From assembly GCF_029360775.1 (NCBI RefSeq), contig NZ_JARKMZ010000018.1:1-64000 (forward strand): DNA of 64,000 bases. The letters are read 5' to 3'. Below the pieces are notes generated by a model. That model was not told where the DNA came from. It did not search any database and was given only the letters and a program-made list of their open reading frames with translations. Positions 45,150 to 54,446 of this stretch are shown here, in pieces (the stretch's first letter is position 1; the number at the start of each line of letters is the position of its first letter). A program made the position numbers and the translations under genes. Source of the DNA: Daejeonella sp. H1SJ63. Its GTDB lineage: Bacteria > Bacteroidota > Bacteroidia > Sphingobacteriales > Sphingobacteriaceae.

Positions 45150-45649
45150 CTTCCGAAGAAATAATCCTTTTTATCAACACGATTCGGGTCTTCAAGCGGA
45201 TGCTCTCTGCGCATTGGAAAAACCTCCATCTCATCTACATTTAATATTCTTTTCAAATCCGGATGTCCGTCAAACATAATTCCGAAGAAATCATAGGTCT
45301 CACGTTCCATCCAGTTAGCGCCATTCCATAAAGGGGTGGCACTTGGTATATGCGGGTTCTTACCGTCAATAAACACTTTAACTCTGACACGAACATTATT
45401 ATAAAGGCTGTGAAGGTGATAAATTACACCAATTGACAGTTCCTGCTCAGGAAAATGAATTCCTGTAATATCGGTCAGATAATTAAACTTCAGGTCCTTA
45501 TCCTCTTTGAGGAAACGGAGCACTTCGCTGATATTCTCAGCACTTGTTTCAAATGTAAGTAAGCCAAAAGGTTCAGCAGGAACAGAAATTCTGTCTCCAA
45601 ATGCTGAAGTTATACTTTGTATGACCTGTTGATTGCTGAGCTTGCCCAT
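45146..45649 (-). CDS. nuoC: NADH-quinone oxidoreductase subunit C
   Basis: 167 residues. The family signature YDFFGIMFDGHPDLKRIL (about 119-136) with ERETYDFFG and the DPNRVDKKDYFFGR end are clear. The ATG shares bases with the nuoB TAA (TAATG). Forms the peripheral arm with NuoD. Confidence 0.95.
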   Translation of the reverse strand: MGKLSNQQVIQSITSAFGDRISVPAEPFGLLTFETSAENISEVLRFLKEDKDLKFNYLTDITGIHFPEQELSIGVIYHLHSLYNNVRVRVKVFIDGKNPHIPSATPLWNGANWMERETYDFFGIMFDGHPDLKRILNVDEMEVFPMRREHPLEDPNRVDKKDYFFGR

Positions 45650-46191
45650 TACTGGATTCCGTATCTACTTAGTAATTCTTTATATTCAGGAGAATCCCTT
45701 CTGCGAAGTGATTCATTCTTTACGAGTTCCTGTATTTTATTGAAGCCATCAATAATTGCTTCAGGACGTGGAGGGCAACCCGGCACATAAACATCAACAG
45801 GAATAATTTCGTCTATCCCCTGCATTACTGAATATGTATCAAATATACCACCGCTGCTTGCACAGGCACCAACAGCTATAACCCAACGGGGTTCGGCCAT
45901 TTGAAGATAAACCTGCTTCAATACTGGTCCCATTTTCTTGGCAATGGTTCCCATAACCATCAAAAGATCTGCCTGACGGGGCGAGAAGCTTGGTCTTTCA
46001 GAACCAAAACGAGCAAAATCATAGTGCGATCCCATGGTTGCCATGAATTCAATTCCACAGCAGGAAGTTGCAAAAGGCAAAGGCCACATGGAATGTGATC
46101 TTGCCAGCCCCACTACCTTATCCAAAGATGTTGCAAAGAAACCCGATCCTTCAATACCCGGAGGCGCTTCTACTAATTTTACTTCACTCAT
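45649..46191 (-). CDS. nuoB: NADH-quinone oxidoreductase subunit B
   Basis: 180 residues from the ATG at 46191 ([12 protein letters not shown]), which fits relatives better than the upstream ATG at 46215 that adds eight residues (MGFFFRET). It holds the N2 cluster: adjacent Cys pair in [19 protein letters not shown], and [11 protein letters not shown]2 is the last cluster before quinone. The stop overlaps the nuoC start by one base. Confidence 0.96.
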   Translation of the reverse strand: MSEVKLVEAPPGIEGSGFFATSLDKVVGLARSHSMWPLPFATSCCGIEFMATMGSHYDFARFGSERPSFSPRQADLLMVMGTIAKKMGPVLKQVYLQMAEPRWVIAVGACASSGGIFDTYSVMQGIDEIIPVDVYVPGCPPRPEAIIDGFNKIQELVKNESLRRRDSPEYKELLSRYGIQ

Positions 46192-46299
46192 AGTCTCTCT
46201 AAAGAAAAAGCCCAATTCAAACTAGTCTGAAATGAGCCCAAATTTATGAATTTAAATGCTTTCAATTCCTTAAACCATTATTTAGAAACAGTCTAAATG

Positions 46300-46671
46300 C
46301 TATTCCCAGTCCAGTGCTTTCTTCTTAATGATGTAAATAAAGCCCAGGAGAAGCGTTCCCATAAATACAAACATCTCAATCAACCCATTTACACCAAATT
46401 CCCTGAAATTGACGGCCCATGGATACATGAAAATTACCTCAATATCAAAAAGGACAAATAAAATGGCTACTAAGAAATACTTAATAGAAAATGGCTGACG
46501 TGCATTACCAACTGACTTAATTCCTGATTCAAAAGCAACAAGTTTATCAGAAGTCTTACGTTTAGGCCCGATTAAGTGCGTAATAGACATCGTCATAACA
46601 ACAAAACCTAATGCCACGAGAATCTGAAAAATTATAGGCAAATAATTAAGGGAGGTACTTTGTGCTTCCAT
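46300..46671 (-). CDS. nuoA: NADH-quinone oxidoreductase subunit A
   Basis: 123 residues with three helices. The family features are KRKTSDKLVAFESGIKSVGNARQPFSIKYFLVAILF (about 32-68, conserved acidic residues and the loop near quinone) and FDIEVIFMYPWA (about 73-84). First gene of the operon, with a promoter 18 bases before the ATG. Confidence 0.96.
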   Translation of the reverse strand: MEAQSTSLNYLPIIFQILVALGFVVMTMSITHLIGPKRKTSDKLVAFESGIKSVGNARQPFSIKYFLVAILFVLFDIEVIFMYPWAVNFREFGVNGLIEMFVFMGTLLLGFIYIIKKKALDWE

Positions 46672-46688
46672 TTTTAAGTTTTACGACG

Positions 46689-46718
46689 CAAATATAAAAA
46701 AAAGAAGCCCCTAAACAA
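46689..46718 (-). promoter_or_regulatory. Promoter of the nuo operon
   Basis: On the minus strand, TTG (46716-46718), a 19-base spacer and TATATTTG (46689-46696) form a full Bacteroidota-type promoter. The transcript would begin about a dozen bases before nuoA. The promoter overlaps the terminator of the TPR operon upstream. Confidence 0.7.
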
Positions 46719-46733
46719 TGTTCAGAGGCTTCT
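46703..46733 (-). terminator. Terminator of the exb/TPR operon
   Basis: Arms AGAAGCCCCT (46703-46712) and AGAGGCTTCT (46724-46733) pair 9 of 10. On the minus strand TTTTTTTATA follows, a good intrinsic terminator. It overlaps the nuo promoter. Confidence 0.75.
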
Positions 46734-46753
46734 CTTATTTATATTTTTTAATT

Positions 46754-48442
46754 TTATTTACTTCCGTCAATCGCCTTTACAGCCTGTGTAGCAGTAACGT
46801 TGGCAGGATCTAATGCAAGAACTTTATCAAAGTATTCTTTAGCCTTAACATTATTGCCATCCTTTCTTGCGGCAACAGAGCCCAAATAATTATATGCTTC
46901 AATCAGACCAACCGAACTCTTAGCTGCAAGTTCAGGTTTTTCAACAGTAACAAGATTTACATATCTTTCATAGAATGGCACTGCCAAACCCTGACTATCG
47001 TTCTCATCGTCCATTAAGCGATTAATGCGGCCACGATACTGCCAGCCAGCCTGAGTTGTTGGAGAACGCTGAACAAGATAACTGAAAGCTGTATCTGCCT
47101 TTACAAGAAGATCTTTAGGAGGATTAAGGTTAGCTGCTTTCTGAGCACCGTAGGTAAAGTAGTATGACATACCTAACCAATAGTAGTCAAGAAGCGCTCT
47201 TTCAGGATTCTTAATAGCTATTTCGTAAGCCTTAGCAGCTTCAACATATTTTTTGGCTTTATATAAGCTCTGACCAATCTCACTCATTACAACTGCATTA
47301 CTTGAATCAAGTTCAACCGCCTTAGTAATATTAGCCATACCTTCTGTAAACATGGTAGTATCTTTCATCTGGGCTCTTCCCAGGTAAAGATAATCCTGAG
47401 GAATTATACGTGAAGGCTCTACTTTAGAAATGAATTCTTTCAGGGCCTGTGCAGTTGAAGCAAAATTTCCATTTTCAAAAGCAGAATAAGCCAGATAACG
47501 TAATACTCTTGGATTTACTTTATCAAGTTTTGCCATTTCATTAGCTTCTCTTTCCAGAGATTTAAAATCCTTCGCTAAGAAAAGGAAGTCTGCATGACGT
47601 AAGCGGGAATCTAATGAACGGTCAGTAAGATCCATATACTTCTCATAAAACTGTAATGCTTTCTGCATACGATCAGCATATTCCTTTTTAGACTCCCATG
47701 CCCATAAATAATAAGTCTCAGCCAATTCGCGATATGCCGGAGCATAATTAGCATCAAGTGCTATTACACTGTTAAACTCCTCATTTGCTTCAGGGAATGC
47801 TTTAGACATTTTATTAATCTTTCCTAACTCTACCTTAGATCTCAGGAAAGTCTTATCCAGATCAAATGCACTTCTGTATGCACTGAATGCTTCACCATTT
47901 TTTTGCAGCGTGCGGTATGCATCACCAAGCACTAAATATAGCTGAGCGTCTTTGTCATTTAAAGCTTTGGCTTTTTCAAGATGCACCAAACCCTCTGAAA
48001 TCATAGGAGTTGGGGCATTAACATAAGCTCTTCCAATGTAAAGGTCAGTCATGTGATCCTTTTTCTTTGTCAGAGAAATAGCCTTATCAAAGTTTGCCTT
48101 TGGGCTTCCTTTTTTAGCAAGCTCAACTGCACCCAATCCAACATAGTTTAATGCATATTCTGCATTAGCTGTAATCCCTTTGCTGAATGCGGTTTTAGCT
48201 GAATCAATATAATCAGGTCTGATATATATTGATGATGTAGTGAGGTAAAGGTTACCTAAATAGAAAAAGTTTTCAGCATTTGTTGGCTGAGAACTGGTTA
48301 ATGAATTTAAAATAGCCTTACCTTTTTGATACTGTTCTGCATCAATAGCCTTCCTGGCATCAGTTAAACTCTGAGCAAAAACTGCTGAACCAACTAATAT
48401 CAAACCCAGGGTTATCTTAACTGCCTTGTTCATCTTATTCAA
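46754..48442 (-). CDS. Tetratricopeptide-repeat protein, exported
   Basis: 562 residues. A signal peptide (to about residue 23, VFAQS) precedes about ten TPR-type helical pairs (for example NAEYALNYVGLGAVELA, YRELAETYYLWAWES, NVKAKEYFDKVLALDPANV at the end). Probably periplasmic. It is the last gene of the exbB-exbD-exbD-tonB operon, in a conserved Bacteroidota arrangement; its role there is not established, but it may be a scaffold for the PstS-like protein before it. Confidence 0.85.
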   Translation of the reverse strand: MNKMNKAVKITLGLILVGSAVFAQSLTDARKAIDAEQYQKGKAILNSLTSSQPTNAENFFYLGNLYLTTSSIYIRPDYIDSAKTAFSKGITANAEYALNYVGLGAVELAKKGSPKANFDKAISLTKKKDHMTDLYIGRAYVNAPTPMISEGLVHLEKAKALNDKDAQLYLVLGDAYRTLQKNGEAFSAYRSAFDLDKTFLRSKVELGKINKMSKAFPEANEEFNSVIALDANYAPAYRELAETYYLWAWESKKEYADRMQKALQFYEKYMDLTDRSLDSRLRHADFLFLAKDFKSLEREANEMAKLDKVNPRVLRYLAYSAFENGNFASTAQALKEFISKVEPSRIIPQDYLYLGRAQMKDTTMFTEGMANITKAVELDSSNAVVMSEIGQSLYKAKKYVEAAKAYEIAIKNPERALLDYYWLGMSYYFTYGAQKAANLNPPKDLLVKADTAFSYLVQRSPTTQAGWQYRGRINRLMDDENDSQGLAVPFYERYVNLVTVEKPELAAKSSVGLIEAYNYLGSVAARKDGNNVKAKEYFDKVLALDPANVTATQAVKAIDGSK

Positions 48443-48450
48443 TTTTTAGT

Positions 48451-49353
48451 TTAATTTACAATATTTATTTCACGGGAAGGAATACTATCAGGCAACAATC
48501 CTGATTTAAGTACAATTCTCTGTCCGCGATCTCCTGCAAGAAACGAAGCAAAACCTGTGCCTAAACCAGCTCCTCCCTCGCAATTAATAATATATAATGA
48601 CCGTGTCAATGGATAAAGTCCCAAAGCAATGTCATTTTGATTAGGTTTATAATAAGCATCCGATCCCGGTTTACCCTTTACATTCCTAACACTTAATATT
48701 TTTAAATTCTCAACTATACCTTCAAGTTCAACCGGTGGCTGTACTATCCAGTTGACACCAACCACTCCAATAGCCCCCGGGTTATCATTGATATACTTAA
48801 GTACATCACTATTGGATTTAAGAGCATAAATACCTGTTGAAGGTATTTCCTTAACTCCTGCCAGATCTTTAAAATATCTGATTGTACTTGAATTCGCATT
48901 ATCAAAAACCAGACTTTTAATTGCTGAGTTTTGTCCCTTCAGTCTACTGATAATATCAGCTACATCAACAGTAGAATCAATGGATGACTTATGCGAAATA
49001 AGTGCTATTCCGTCGATCGCAAAACGATTAATCCGGATTTTAATGTTCTTAGACTCAAAATATTTACTTTCTTCCTTTGTAAGCAGCCTTGACAACACCG
49101 CAACCTGAGCACTATCGCTTAAAAACAAATTTAATAATTCATTTTCAGATTTCATGATCAGATCAAGACTGGCATCGGGATAAGCACTTTCAAATATATA
49201 TTCTTCATCTTCGAGTATAGGAGCAAAAGATTCATCAACAAGAATGCTTTCCTTACCGCTGGTATAAGATTGCTCTTTTACTTCTTTTTCATTTCTGCAC
49301 GAAAGAAGTATAAGGGTTAATACCGTAAAAAATATTGGCTTTAAATTTTTCAT
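48451..49353 (-). CDS. PstS-like phosphate-binding lipoprotein
   Basis: 300 residues. A lipoprotein signal with lipobox ILLSC (Cys about 19) precedes a periplasmic-binding-protein-like domain (about 35-300), with a PstS-type pattern: YPDASLDLIMKSENELLNLFLSDSAQVAVLSRLL (about 59-92) and YPLTRSLYIINCEGGAGLGTGFASFLAGDRGQ (about 245-276). No PstABC transporter genes follow, so it is not a usual Pst system. In a TonB/Exb operon it may sense or capture an anion. Two bases after the small membrane gene. Confidence 0.78.
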   Translation of the reverse strand: MKNLKPIFFTVLTLILLSCRNEKEVKEQSYTSGKESILVDESFAPILEDEEYIFESAYPDASLDLIMKSENELLNLFLSDSAQVAVLSRLLTKEESKYFESKNIKIRINRFAIDGIALISHKSSIDSTVDVADIISRLKGQNSAIKSLVFDNANSSTIRYFKDLAGVKEIPSTGIYALKSNSDVLKYINDNPGAIGVVGVNWIVQPPVELEGIVENLKILSVRNVKGKPGSDAYYKPNQNDIALGLYPLTRSLYIINCEGGAGLGTGFASFLAGDRGQRIVLKSGLLPDSIPSREINIVN

Positions 49354-49354
49354 A

Positions 49355-49582
49355 TCAGGTATTAGAACGAAGTAATCTTACAAATCTGATAAAAGAATAA
49401 ACTACCAGAAGAACTGCAAAAGCAATTCTGTACTTAAATTCAAGATTTAATGGAAAATCTTTCCAAAAAATAATCGCAATCCCTAATGCAAAGTAAAGGG
49501 AGAACATCCCCAGCCCTAAAATAAACAGAAATCGCTTTGCGGGCGATTTCTGTTTTTTCTGCTCTTTATTAAAAGATGACAT
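49355..49582 (-). CDS. Small two-helix membrane protein
   Basis: 75 residues from the ATG at 49582 (MSSFNKEQKKQKSPAKRFLF). A longer frame only overlaps tonB. Two hydrophobic segments (about 18-38 and 48-66) follow a basic N-terminus. No family is recognised. It sits between tonB (gap five bases) and the PstS-like gene, so it is probably part of the operon. Confidence 0.7.
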   Translation of the reverse strand: MSSFNKEQKKQKSPAKRFLFILGLGMFSLYFALGIAIIFWKDFPLNLEFKYRIAFAVLLVVYSFIRFVRLLRSNT

Positions 49583-49587
49583 CAATA

Positions 49588-50412
49588 CTATTGTCCTGCC
49601 AACTGGAAGAATATAGGCATTGTATAGGCAACCCTTACCGGGCGACCATTTTGTATACCTGGTTTCCATGCTGGTGCATTTTTCAATACACGGATAGCTT
49701 CTTCGTCGCAACCACCACCGATACCTCTTAGAACTTTGATATCAGTTAACTGGCCATTTTTCTCTACAACGAAACTCATAATAACACGACCTGTGATATT
49801 ATTTTCACGAGCCATTGGAGGATATTTCAGGTTTTTCTGAAGATACTTACCCCATCCTGCCATTCCACCCTGGAATTCAGGAAGAACCTCAACACTCGCA
49901 AAATCGCGGATATTGTTATCCTCAACAACTTCAGCTTCTTTCGGAGCTTCACCAACAGGCTCATCAATTACGATATCAGCGTTTGGATCACCTTCAATAG
50001 TTTTCTGACCAGGGTCAGCAACTTTCAGCTCTTCAACTGTAGGAGGCTCTTCATCCCTAACTTCAGCTGCCGGAACAACTACAGGAGGAGGGAACTTAAT
50101 CTGATCAATTTTAGGCTTTGGTGGCTCCGGTGGAGGCGGAGGCAACTCTTCTTTGTTAATTGGAGGTGGAGGTTGAAGAACCACTTCGGTGATTTTCACC
50201 TTTTCTTCTTCTGGCATGATTCCGGAGATATATCTTATAATCAGCGGTAATGAAACCACTAAAATAAAGAGTATAGAACCAATAATCACTGCGCGGCTTG
50301 TAGTTTTGGAATTTGATTTCCTCAACTCATACGCCCCATAGCTTTTATTTCTCCCTGCGAATACAACATCCAGCCATTGCGGGTTGAATAAATCTATTTT
50401 AGACCCTAACAT
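49588..50412 (-). CDS. tonB: TonB energy-transducing protein
   Basis: 274 residues. A cytoplasmic N-terminus and one membrane helix (about 39-62) precede a Pro-rich periplasmic linker (PPPPINKEELPPPPPEPPKP, about 84-103) and a C-terminal TonB domain (about 180-272) with YPPMARENNITGRVIMSFVV and AWKPGIQNGRPVRVAYTMPI. It couples the proton-motive force to outer-membrane receptors. The N-terminus (SYGAYELRKSN) matches Bacteroidota TonB proteins. Confidence 0.93.
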   Translation of the reverse strand: MLGSKIDLFNPQWLDVVFAGRNKSYGAYELRKSNSKTTSRAVIIGSILFILVVSLPLIIRYISGIMPEEEKVKITEVVLQPPPPINKEELPPPPPEPPKPKIDQIKFPPPVVVPAAEVRDEEPPTVEELKVADPGQKTIEGDPNADIVIDEPVGEAPKEAEVVEDNNIRDFASVEVLPEFQGGMAGWGKYLQKNLKYPPMARENNITGRVIMSFVVEKNGQLTDIKVLRGIGGGCDEEAIRVLKNAPAWKPGIQNGRPVRVAYTMPIFFQLAGQ

Positions 50413-50451
50413 ACTATACTTTTTTAAAGGGTTAATACTTGTTTTAAACTA

Positions 50452-51003
50452 TTACTTGTAGATTCCATCACGCTTCAACAAAGCAATATCCGGATCAGAG
50501 ATCTCAACGATCGCATATCTGTCAATATTGGTAACCTTCATTTCATCAAGGATATCCACAAAATTTCTGTAATTTGACTGATCACTCGGTTTGATCAAAA
50601 CGATTAATCCTTTACTTGGATCACCAGTAGTAGCTATAACTTTCTTAGCATTTTCAATTAAAGCCTTTCTGATTCCATTCCTTCCATAATTATCAACCTG
50701 GGGAGGAGTTAGGGGTTTATCAACAAGTCCCATATACCACTCAATACGATTATTCGCACCGAGTAAAATGGTCATTGTTCTGTTATCAGCAATCGTCAAT
50801 TCCTGCTGATCTTGTTTTTCCTTATCAGGCATGGCCAAATCCATTGCCTGAGGTTTAGCCAGTGTAGTGGTAAGCATGAAGAAGGTAATCAAAAGGAAAG
50901 CCAAATCCACCATTGCGGTTAAATCCACACGTGTTGATTGCTTCTTACTTCTAACTTTCCCGCCTTTACCCTTACCCCCGCCGGAGGTGTCTAATTCTGC
51001 CAT
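50452..51003 (-). CDS. exbD: ExbD/TolR family protein, second copy
   Basis: 183 residues. One membrane helix (about 29-49) with the proton-path Asp in LTAMVDLAFLLITFFMLTTTL (Asp about 33), and an extended periplasmic domain. The region GGGKGKGGKVRSKKQSTRVDL before it is basic. It forms the motor with ExbB and energises TonB. It follows the other exbD by 24 bases; a paired exbD is common in Bacteroidota. Confidence 0.9.
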   Translation of the reverse strand: MAELDTSGGGKGKGGKVRSKKQSTRVDLTAMVDLAFLLITFFMLTTTLAKPQAMDLAMPDKEKQDQQELTIADNRTMTILLGANNRIEWYMGLVDKPLTPPQVDNYGRNGIRKALIENAKKVIATTGDPSKGLIVLIKPSDQSNYRNFVDILDEMKVTNIDRYAIVEISDPDIALLKRDGIYK

Positions 51004-51027
51004 CGTGTTTTATATTAATTATACGAT

Positions 51028-51651
51028 TTATTCTTCGCCTGCCCTCAGAGAGGTAATCAGACTAAATTTGTTAATATTCTGATCCTGAAGGATTCCCAAT
51101 ATTTTCTTGATTGAAGGGTATTCTTCCCTTGCATCACCCTTAATACTGACACGCATATCAACATTGTTAAGCTCTTTAGTGGCATAACGGGCTGATAACA
51201 ACCAATCGTGCAATTCAGATGGACGCTGGCCTACAGAATCAGTAGGAATACCTGGCTGTAATCCGGCTTTATTACGCTCATCACCTTTCATCATGATGAT
51301 CTGCTTCAGATTACCAATTGGTACTCCGAAACTCTCAATTAGTGAGAAACGCTTTTTCTCTTCGTCAGAGAACTGAATCTGGTATTTTTCGCCCATCAAT
51401 TCCAGGGTGCGGATACGGATCGGTTGACCCGGTACTCCAAAAAACACCTTTTTCTGACCAACAGTCAGTGTTGCTATATCCAAATCAGGCAGCTTGAACT
51501 TTACTGTTGATGCCGGAGTATCAACAGGGAGTGCTTCTGGCTGACGAGCTGTTGCTGTCAGGATAAAGAAGGTAAGCAACAAAAACGCCACATCACACAT
51601 AGCTGTCATGTCGATAGCTGTACTTTTTCTGGCAACTTTAATTCTAGGCAT
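51028..51651 (-). CDS. exbD: ExbD/TolR family protein, first copy
   Basis: 207 residues. The N-terminus MPRIKVARKSTAIDMTAMCDVAFLLLTFFILTATARQPE (cited region 1-40) has the same Asp-helix arrangement (Asp about 19). The periplasmic domain is longer than in the second copy and ends in INKFSLITSLRAGEE. It lies 88 bases downstream of exbB, separated by a terminator-like hairpin. Confidence 0.9.
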   Translation of the reverse strand: MPRIKVARKSTAIDMTAMCDVAFLLLTFFILTATARQPEALPVDTPASTVKFKLPDLDIATLTVGQKKVFFGVPGQPIRIRTLELMGEKYQIQFSDEEKKRFSLIESFGVPIGNLKQIIMMKGDERNKAGLQPGIPTDSVGQRPSELHDWLLSARYATKELNNVDMRVSIKGDAREEYPSIKKILGILQDQNINKFSLITSLRAGEE

Positions 51652-51690
51652 TGCTTCTTTTTAAATTATAAACTATTTACTATAGAGATG

Positions 51691-51720
51691 AAAAAAAACC
51701 GGGTTTTCCATAAACCCGGA
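51691..51720 (-). terminator. Intra-operon hairpin terminator after exbB
   Basis: Arms CCGGGTTT (51699-51706) and AAACCCGG (51712-51719) form a stem followed on the minus strand by TTTTTTTT. This is a fairly strong terminator located inside the operon, expected to reduce transcription of the downstream exbD-tonB genes relative to exbB. Confidence 0.75.
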
Positions 51721-51739
51721 ATATATTTTTCAAAACCTA

Positions 51740-52567
51740 TTATTTATGAGTACTTGCGTATGTTTGAACGATTGAGAAACCTGCCTCATCGATAGCATAC
51801 GTCAATTTATCAATTTTAGAAGTAAATACGTTATACATAACGATTGCAATAGCTGAAGTAGCAATACCTGTTGCAGTATTGATCAGCGCTTCAGAGATAC
51901 CGTTTGCAAGAGCTGCCTGGTCAGGAGAACCTGCACTTGACAATGCCGCGAATGCCTTGATCATACCTGTTACTGTACCTAACAGACCCATCAATGTACC
52001 AATTGATACCAAAGTTGCAATTACTGTTAAGTTTTGCTCTAACATCGGCATTTCCAAAGCAGTTGCTTCTTCGATGTCTTTCTGAATAGCCAAACATTTT
52101 TGCTCAGTATCCATTTTAGCCTCAACTTCCATTTCCTTGTATTTCTTAAGGCCAGACTTGATTACGTTAGCAACTGAACCTTCCTGCTTATCGCATTCTG
52201 CAATTGCTGAATCAACATTACCAGCTCCGATAAGAGACTGAATCTTCTTAACAAAAGTGTCTACGTTTCCTTTTCCGGTAGCTTTTCCAATAACAAAGAA
52301 ACGCTCGAAAGAAAACACAACAACCATTAATAATAATCCCATCAGAAGAGGAACGATATATCCTCCTTTGTAAACCATTCCGAAATAGTTACCAGGTAGC
52401 GGGTGACCATTCTCAGGATCTCCACCTTCAAAGTTTGCAGGATCTCCCATTACGAATTTCCATAATAGTATTCCAACAAGAATACACATCACGATAGACA
52501 TACTTGCAAAAATGCTTGAACCAGAGCTTTCCTTTTTAGCTGTTGTTGGTTTTGGTGCGTTCGCCAT
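51740..52567 (-). CDS. exbB: ExbB/TolQ/MotA-family proton channel
   Basis: 275 residues. Three membrane helices: about 20-40 (SIFASMSIVMCILVGILLW), 68-88 (GYIVPLLMGLLLMVVVFSFERF), and C-terminal segments with LLGTVTGMIKAFAAL (about 204-218) and ALINTATGIATSAIAIVMYNVF (about 233-254), typical of ExbB. It forms the pentameric channel with ExbD. First gene of the operon. The N-terminus is a long extension (about 16 residues) before the first helix. Confidence 0.92.
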   Translation of the reverse strand: MANAPKPTTAKKESSGSSIFASMSIVMCILVGILLWKFVMGDPANFEGGDPENGHPLPGNYFGMVYKGGYIVPLLMGLLLMVVVFSFERFFVIGKATGKGNVDTFVKKIQSLIGAGNVDSAIAECDKQEGSVANVIKSGLKKYKEMEVEAKMDTEQKCLAIQKDIEEATALEMPMLEQNLTVIATLVSIGTLMGLLGTVTGMIKAFAALSSAGSPDQAALANGISEALINTATGIATSAIAIVMYNVFTSKIDKLTYAIDEAGFSIVQTYASTHK

Positions 52568-52693
52568 TTTTTTAAATTTTAGTTTTTAGTTGTTGAAAAA
52601 TATAAGTTAATTGATTTTGTTTGGTATTGTTAGTAAATATTACTCTAAATTAATTTAAATACAATTTTGTGTCTCCCGATTTAATCGGGATAA

Positions 52694-52701
52694 CAAAAAT
52701 A
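52694..52701 (-). promoter_or_regulatory. Putative -7 box of exbB (TATTTTTG)
   Basis: Exact TAnnTTTG on the minus strand, 126 bases before the exbB ATG. A hairpin (52674-52690) follows in the leader. No -33 match is clear. Confidence 0.4.
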
Positions 52702-53085
52702 AAATTTTCGACTTAATAAAAAATTATTTGTGAATTTATTAATTCTATTAATTCAATCCTGTCAAAGCCATCCCTAGAATTAAGCAAGAAACATGCTGTT
52801 CTAAAAGAAGATTGCTCTCAAACCAGGCAATCATTTTACAATGAAAACTATTTTTTATTGCAATTGCAAATTTCCAATGTTATTTTAATGTTTAATCAGC
52901 CGAAGCATTGTCAATTTTATTCATAACTAATTAATTATCAGTACTTTTTACATAATGTTTAAAATTTGATACAATTGCAATGCCAGAGATCAGGTATCAG
53001 AATTTTTCCTGATTTTAATTGATTGCTTAAAATTTCAGAATCAGAATTTCTAACATAAGTCAAAGAAAAAGGCTTAATAACTAAC

Positions 53086-53121
53086 AGGTAAAAAGACTAC
53101 ATTTTTGATAGAAAATGTAGT
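53086..53121 (-). terminator. Terminator of the SUI1/lipid-kinase unit
   Basis: Perfect 10-bp stem ACTACATTTT (53096-53105) / AAAATGTAGT (53112-53121) with a six-base loop. On the minus strand CTTTTTACC follows. Confidence 0.75.
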
Positions 53122-53163
53122 TTAAGCCATATTATAGGGGTATAATGATAAATTGTTAAATAT

Positions 53164-53508
53164 TCAGGAACCAATTTTTTTTACTTTGTACCCGTCTGCG
53201 ATGAGTATATTCATAACCTTCTCACGAAAGTCCCCCTGTATAATAATCTCAGCATCTTTTGCCGATCCACCTACACCACATTTTTGTTTCAATTTTTTTC
53301 CCAGAATTTCAAGGTCATCTGAAGTACCTATAAATCCGGTAACCAGAGTCACAGCTTTACCGCCCCGTTGTTTTCTGTCAAGCTGCACCCTCAAATCCTG
53401 AAAACGGGGCTCCAAAGTTTCCATTGTTGCGGAATCATCAGAGATATATTCAAAATCAGGATCTGTAGAATATACAACTCCCTGAAGGCCCTTGTTTTTT
53501 TTAGACAT
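53164..53508 (-). CDS. SUI1/eIF1-like translation factor (YciH family)
   Basis: 114 residues. The C-terminal half holds the SUI1 domain: [18 protein letters not shown] (about 45-62), [30 protein letters not shown] (about 70-99) and [12 protein letters not shown]. It is the bacterial homologue of eIF1, thought to affect start-site fidelity. It begins four bases after the lipid kinase stop. Confidence 0.92.
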   Translation of the reverse strand: MSKKNKGLQGVVYSTDPDFEYISDDSATMETLEPRFQDLRVQLDRKQRGGKAVTLVTGFIGTSDDLEILGKKLKQKCGVGGSAKDAEIIIQGDFREKVMNILIADGYKVKKIGS

Positions 53509-53512
53509 AGAA

Positions 53513-54385
53513 TTAATTAAGTATAGTTAATGAATTAGGGTTGATTCCAATACTCAACTCGGTTCCCATATTAAAGGGATCACCATCAAGGTGAACTGCT
53601 GCAGCAATCTCTCTGATAATAGTAATTTTACTGCCCTGAATGATCTCCAGATAGTTTGATCTATGTGTATTCTTTCTGAACATTCTAAGCGCTAATGCAG
53701 GAAATTTATACAGAGGGAATGGTTTTAAGATGCAAATATCCAGCATTCCATCATTCAGGGAGGCGAAAGGAGAAATATGTGCATTATTACCGTATTGCGA
53801 TGAGTTGGCAACACTAATCATAAAGGCCTGATGCTTATATTCTTTCCCGTCTATCAAAAGACGATAATGCTGGGAACGATAATTGGAAACTTCTGAGAAA
53901 GCTATTTTAACGTAGCTACTGAGACCGCGCTTAACATTTTCAGCAAAACGTGCACTGATCTGTGCATCAAATCCGATACCAGCCATATTAAAGAATTTCC
54001 TGCCGTTAAATGTGCCTGAATCAATTTTACTGGTATGAAGCTCATTTATTCTTTTTATAGCCTGCACATCGCCAAGCGGGATCCCTAAAGATCTGGCCAG
54101 CCCATTCCCTGATCCAAATGGTATTATCCCCATTATTTTATCGGTTCCTTCCACTACAGATGCCACTTCATTTATTGTTCCATCGCCTCCTACTGCAACA
54201 AGAATATCGACCCCATTTCTGAGCGCCTCATTTGCAATAACAGATCCGTGACCATGATATTCTGTAAAGACACATTCAGAGTCAAATTTGCTGTTATCCA
54301 GATATTTATTAACCTTTTCCGGGAAATTATATTTGGTCTTCCCGCCTGAAATTGGATTGATAACGAATAAAATTTTTCTTTTCAA
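53513..54385 (-). CDS. Diacylglycerol kinase family lipid kinase (YegS-like)
   Basis: 290 residues. The glycine-rich [13 protein letters not shown] (about 10-22), the active-site region [16 protein letters not shown] (about 65-80), [19 protein letters not shown] (about 88-106) and a C-terminal domain with [10 protein letters not shown] are typical of the DAGK/YegS catalytic fold. It phosphorylates diacylglycerol or a related lipid. First gene of a two-gene unit with the SUI1 homologue; a -7 box (TATTTTTG, 54406-54413) lies 20 bases before the ATG. Confidence 0.92.
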   Translation of the reverse strand: MKRKILFVINPISGGKTKYNFPEKVNKYLDNSKFDSECVFTEYHGHGSVIANEALRNGVDILVAVGGDGTINEVASVVEGTDKIMGIIPFGSGNGLARSLGIPLGDVQAIKRINELHTSKIDSGTFNGRKFFNMAGIGFDAQISARFAENVKRGLSSYVKIAFSEVSNYRSQHYRLLIDGKEYKHQAFMISVANSSQYGNNAHISPFASLNDGMLDICILKPFPLYKFPALALRMFRKNTHRSNYLEIIQGSKITIIREIAAAVHLDGDPFNMGTELSIGINPNSLTILN

Positions 54386-54405
54386 CTAAATTTAGATTTT
54401 GGCTC

Positions 54406-54413
54406 CAAAAATA
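54406..54413 (-). promoter_or_regulatory. Putative -7 box of the lipid kinase gene (TATTTTTG)
   Basis: Exact TAnnTTTG on the minus strand, 20 bases before the start codon, divergent from the metK promoter. Confidence 0.55.
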
Positions 54414-54446
54414 CTCTTATTTTTTTTTAGAACTTAAAATTTATCC

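Larger units (their letters stand above)
52568..53163. other. Intergenic region upstream of exbB
   Basis: About 596 A/T-rich bases between the minus-strand SUI1-like and exbB genes. It contains a terminator for the upstream gene (53096-53121), a small palindrome TCCCGATT/AATCGGGA (52674-52690), and a -7 box TATTTTTG for exbB at 52694-52701 on the minus strand. The rest shows no gene signature. Confidence 0.6.

Noticed and set aside
49355-49711. Longer 118-residue frame for the small membrane protein
   Set aside because: The first 43 residues lie within the tonB gene in another frame. The ATG at 49582 fits the basic N-terminus followed by helices.
52568-53163. Small RNA or gene in the long exbB upstream region
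   Set aside because: Only a terminator, a small palindrome and one -7 box could be supported. No further structure or coding signal was clear.
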